Below, piece after piece: positions 63,063-64,000 of a DNA stretch of 64,000 nucleotides. A program made the position numbers and the translations under genes. The notes under the pieces were generated by a model. The model did no database searches. It saw only the letters and a program-made list of their open reading frames with translations, and had not been told where the DNA came from. This stretch comes from Lentzea jiangxiensis (GTDB lineage: Bacteria; Actinomycetota; Actinomycetes; Mycobacteriales; Pseudonocardiaceae): the NCBI RefSeq assembly GCF_900104175.1, contig NZ_FNIX01000001.1, forward strand, positions 1,191,975 through 1,255,974, written 5' to 3'. How positions within the stretch are numbered: position 1 is the first letter of the stretch; the number at the start of each line of letters is the position of its first letter.

Positions 63063-64000
63063 GCCTCGAACGCGTGCACCTCGTCGGCATCGGTGGTGCC
63101 GGCATGAGCGGTATCGCCCGCATCCTGCTGGCCCGCGGCGTGCAGGTGTCCGGATCGGACGCCAAGGACTCGCGGACCGTGCTGGCCCTGCGCGCCCAGG
63201 GTGCGCGGATCGCCGTCGGCCACGACGCGGCGAACCTCGACCAGCTCGTCGGTGGTCCGACCGAGGTCGTGGTGTCGACCGCGATCAAGGACACGAACCC
63301 GGAGTACGCGGCGGCCCGCGAGCGGGGCATCACCGTGCTGCGCCGCGCCGAAGCGCTCGCCGCGCTGATGGAAGACCACCGGGTCGTGTGCGTCGCCGGA
63401 ACGCACGGCAAGACGTCGACCACGTCGATGCTGACTGTGGCGTTGCAGCACTGCCGGCTCGACCCGTCGTTCGCGATCGGCGGCGACCTCAACGAGTCCG
63501 GCGCCAACGCCCACCAGGGCACCGGTGGCGTGTTCGTCGCGGAGGCCGACGAGTCCGACGGCTCGTTCCTGTACTTCTCACCGTCGGTCGCCGTCGTGAC
63601 GAACGTCGAGGCAGACCACCTCGACCACCACGGCACCGTCGAGGCCTACACGGCCGTGTTCGACTCGTTCCTGGAGCGGATCGAGCCCGGCGGCGTTCTG
63701 GTGTCCTGTGCTGACGACCCCGGTGCCGTCCGGCTGGCCGCCGAAGCCCGTGCGCGCGGGATCCGCGTGCGCGAGTACGGACGTTCGGCCCCCGACGCGC
63801 GTCTGGTCGACTACAAGTCGCTCGAGGCCGGTGGCCTCGCGTCGGTCGAGATCGACGGCGTCGCGCTCGAGGTCCGGGTCGCGGTGCCGGGCGAGCACAT
63901 GGCGCTGAACGCCGTGGCCGCTCTGCTGGCCGGACTGGAGCTCGGCGCGGACCAGGCGGGGATGCTGAACGGCCTCGCGGCGTTCGGTGGCGTGCGGCGG
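63059..64000 (+). CDS. murC: UDP-MurNAc:L-alanine ligase, N-terminal part
   Basis: The frame starts at a GTG overlapping the murG stop and is open to the end of the window, giving 314 residues. It has the MurC N-terminal [19 protein letters not shown], the ATP loop [27 protein letters not shown] and [11 protein letters not shown], which identify MurC. The C-terminal domain lies outside the window; ftsQ and ftsZ would be expected next. Confidence 0.95.
   Translation, partial: MSLERVHLVGIGGAGMSGIARILLARGVQVSGSDAKDSRTVLALRAQGARIAVGHDAANLDQLVGGPTEVVVSTAIKDTNPEYAAARERGITVLRRAEALAALMEDHRVVCVAGTHGKTSTTSMLTVALQHCRLDPSFAIGGDLNESGANAHQGTGGVFVAEADESDGSFLYFSPSVAVVTNVEADHLDHHGTVEAYTAVFDSFLERIEPGGVLVSCADDPGAVRLAAEARARGIRVREYGRSAPDARLVDYKSLEAGGLASVEIDGVALEVRVAVPGEHMALNAVAALLAGLELGADQAGMLNGLAAFGGVRR

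Overview
The window reads as chromosome of a high-GC actinomycete. Gene content and order point to the order Pseudonocardiales (Actinosynnema/Saccharothrix/Lentzea type); this placement is inferred from synteny and codon use, not from a marker-gene search. About 60 genes are supported. No tRNA, rRNA, CRISPR array or insertion sequence was seen. Start codons are often GTG or TTG, many genes overlap by 1-4 bases, and several starts lie 6-7 bases after a TANNNT -10 box, as expected for leaderless mRNAs.

Region 1 (1-27.7 kb) follows a backbone known from Mycobacterium: thyX (partial), dapA, rnj, ftsK, argA, rimO/pgsA, clgR, pspA, pspM. Several blocks interrupt it: a membrane Ser/Thr kinase with a small lipoprotein, a lone ATP synthase a-subunit paralogue, a SARP/AfsR-type regulator, a RiPP operon and a two-gene RloA/RloB-like defence pair. 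The RiPP operon (14.8-18.8 kb, minus strand) is the most striking item. It encodes a MerR regulator, an E1-like leader-binding protein, a membrane protein whose N-terminus looks like a precursor peptide with eight consecutive cysteines, a YcaO cyclodehydratase ending in a PxPxP-type tail, and a SagB-like dehydrogenase. This is the full enzyme set for a thiazole-forming (TOMM/LAP) pathway, but the substrate appears fused to a four-helix membrane domain. A secreted phospholipase A2 gene follows on the same strand.

Region 2 (27.7-43.4 kb) holds a uracil-type permease next to pyrD, a cytochrome P450, a Nei-type DNA glycosylase overlapping an orphan ParA ATPase, two methyltransferases, and a run of four sigma-factor genes, three of them SigD/ShbA-like paralogues. 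A glutamine synthetase-like gene is divergent from a FluG-type amidohydrolase. dinB has a near-ideal actinobacterial SOS box, and two DnaA-box-like sequences follow it. A Tat-exported PhoD phosphatase and a DUF3040 protein complete the region.

Region 3 (43.4-64 kb) is cell-wall and division territory. A minus-strand operon (moxR, DUF58, TgpA-like transglutaminase) is divergent from the dcw cluster: mraZ, rsmH, ftsL-like, ftsI, [GHL15-like glycosidase and universal stress protein inserted], murE, murF, mraY, murD, ftsW, murG, murC (partial). The moxR-mraZ intergenic region has three arrays of GTGG repeats at 10-bp (once 11-bp) steps, two facing moxR and one facing mraZ. They are best read as MraZ boxes and would place both operons under MraZ.
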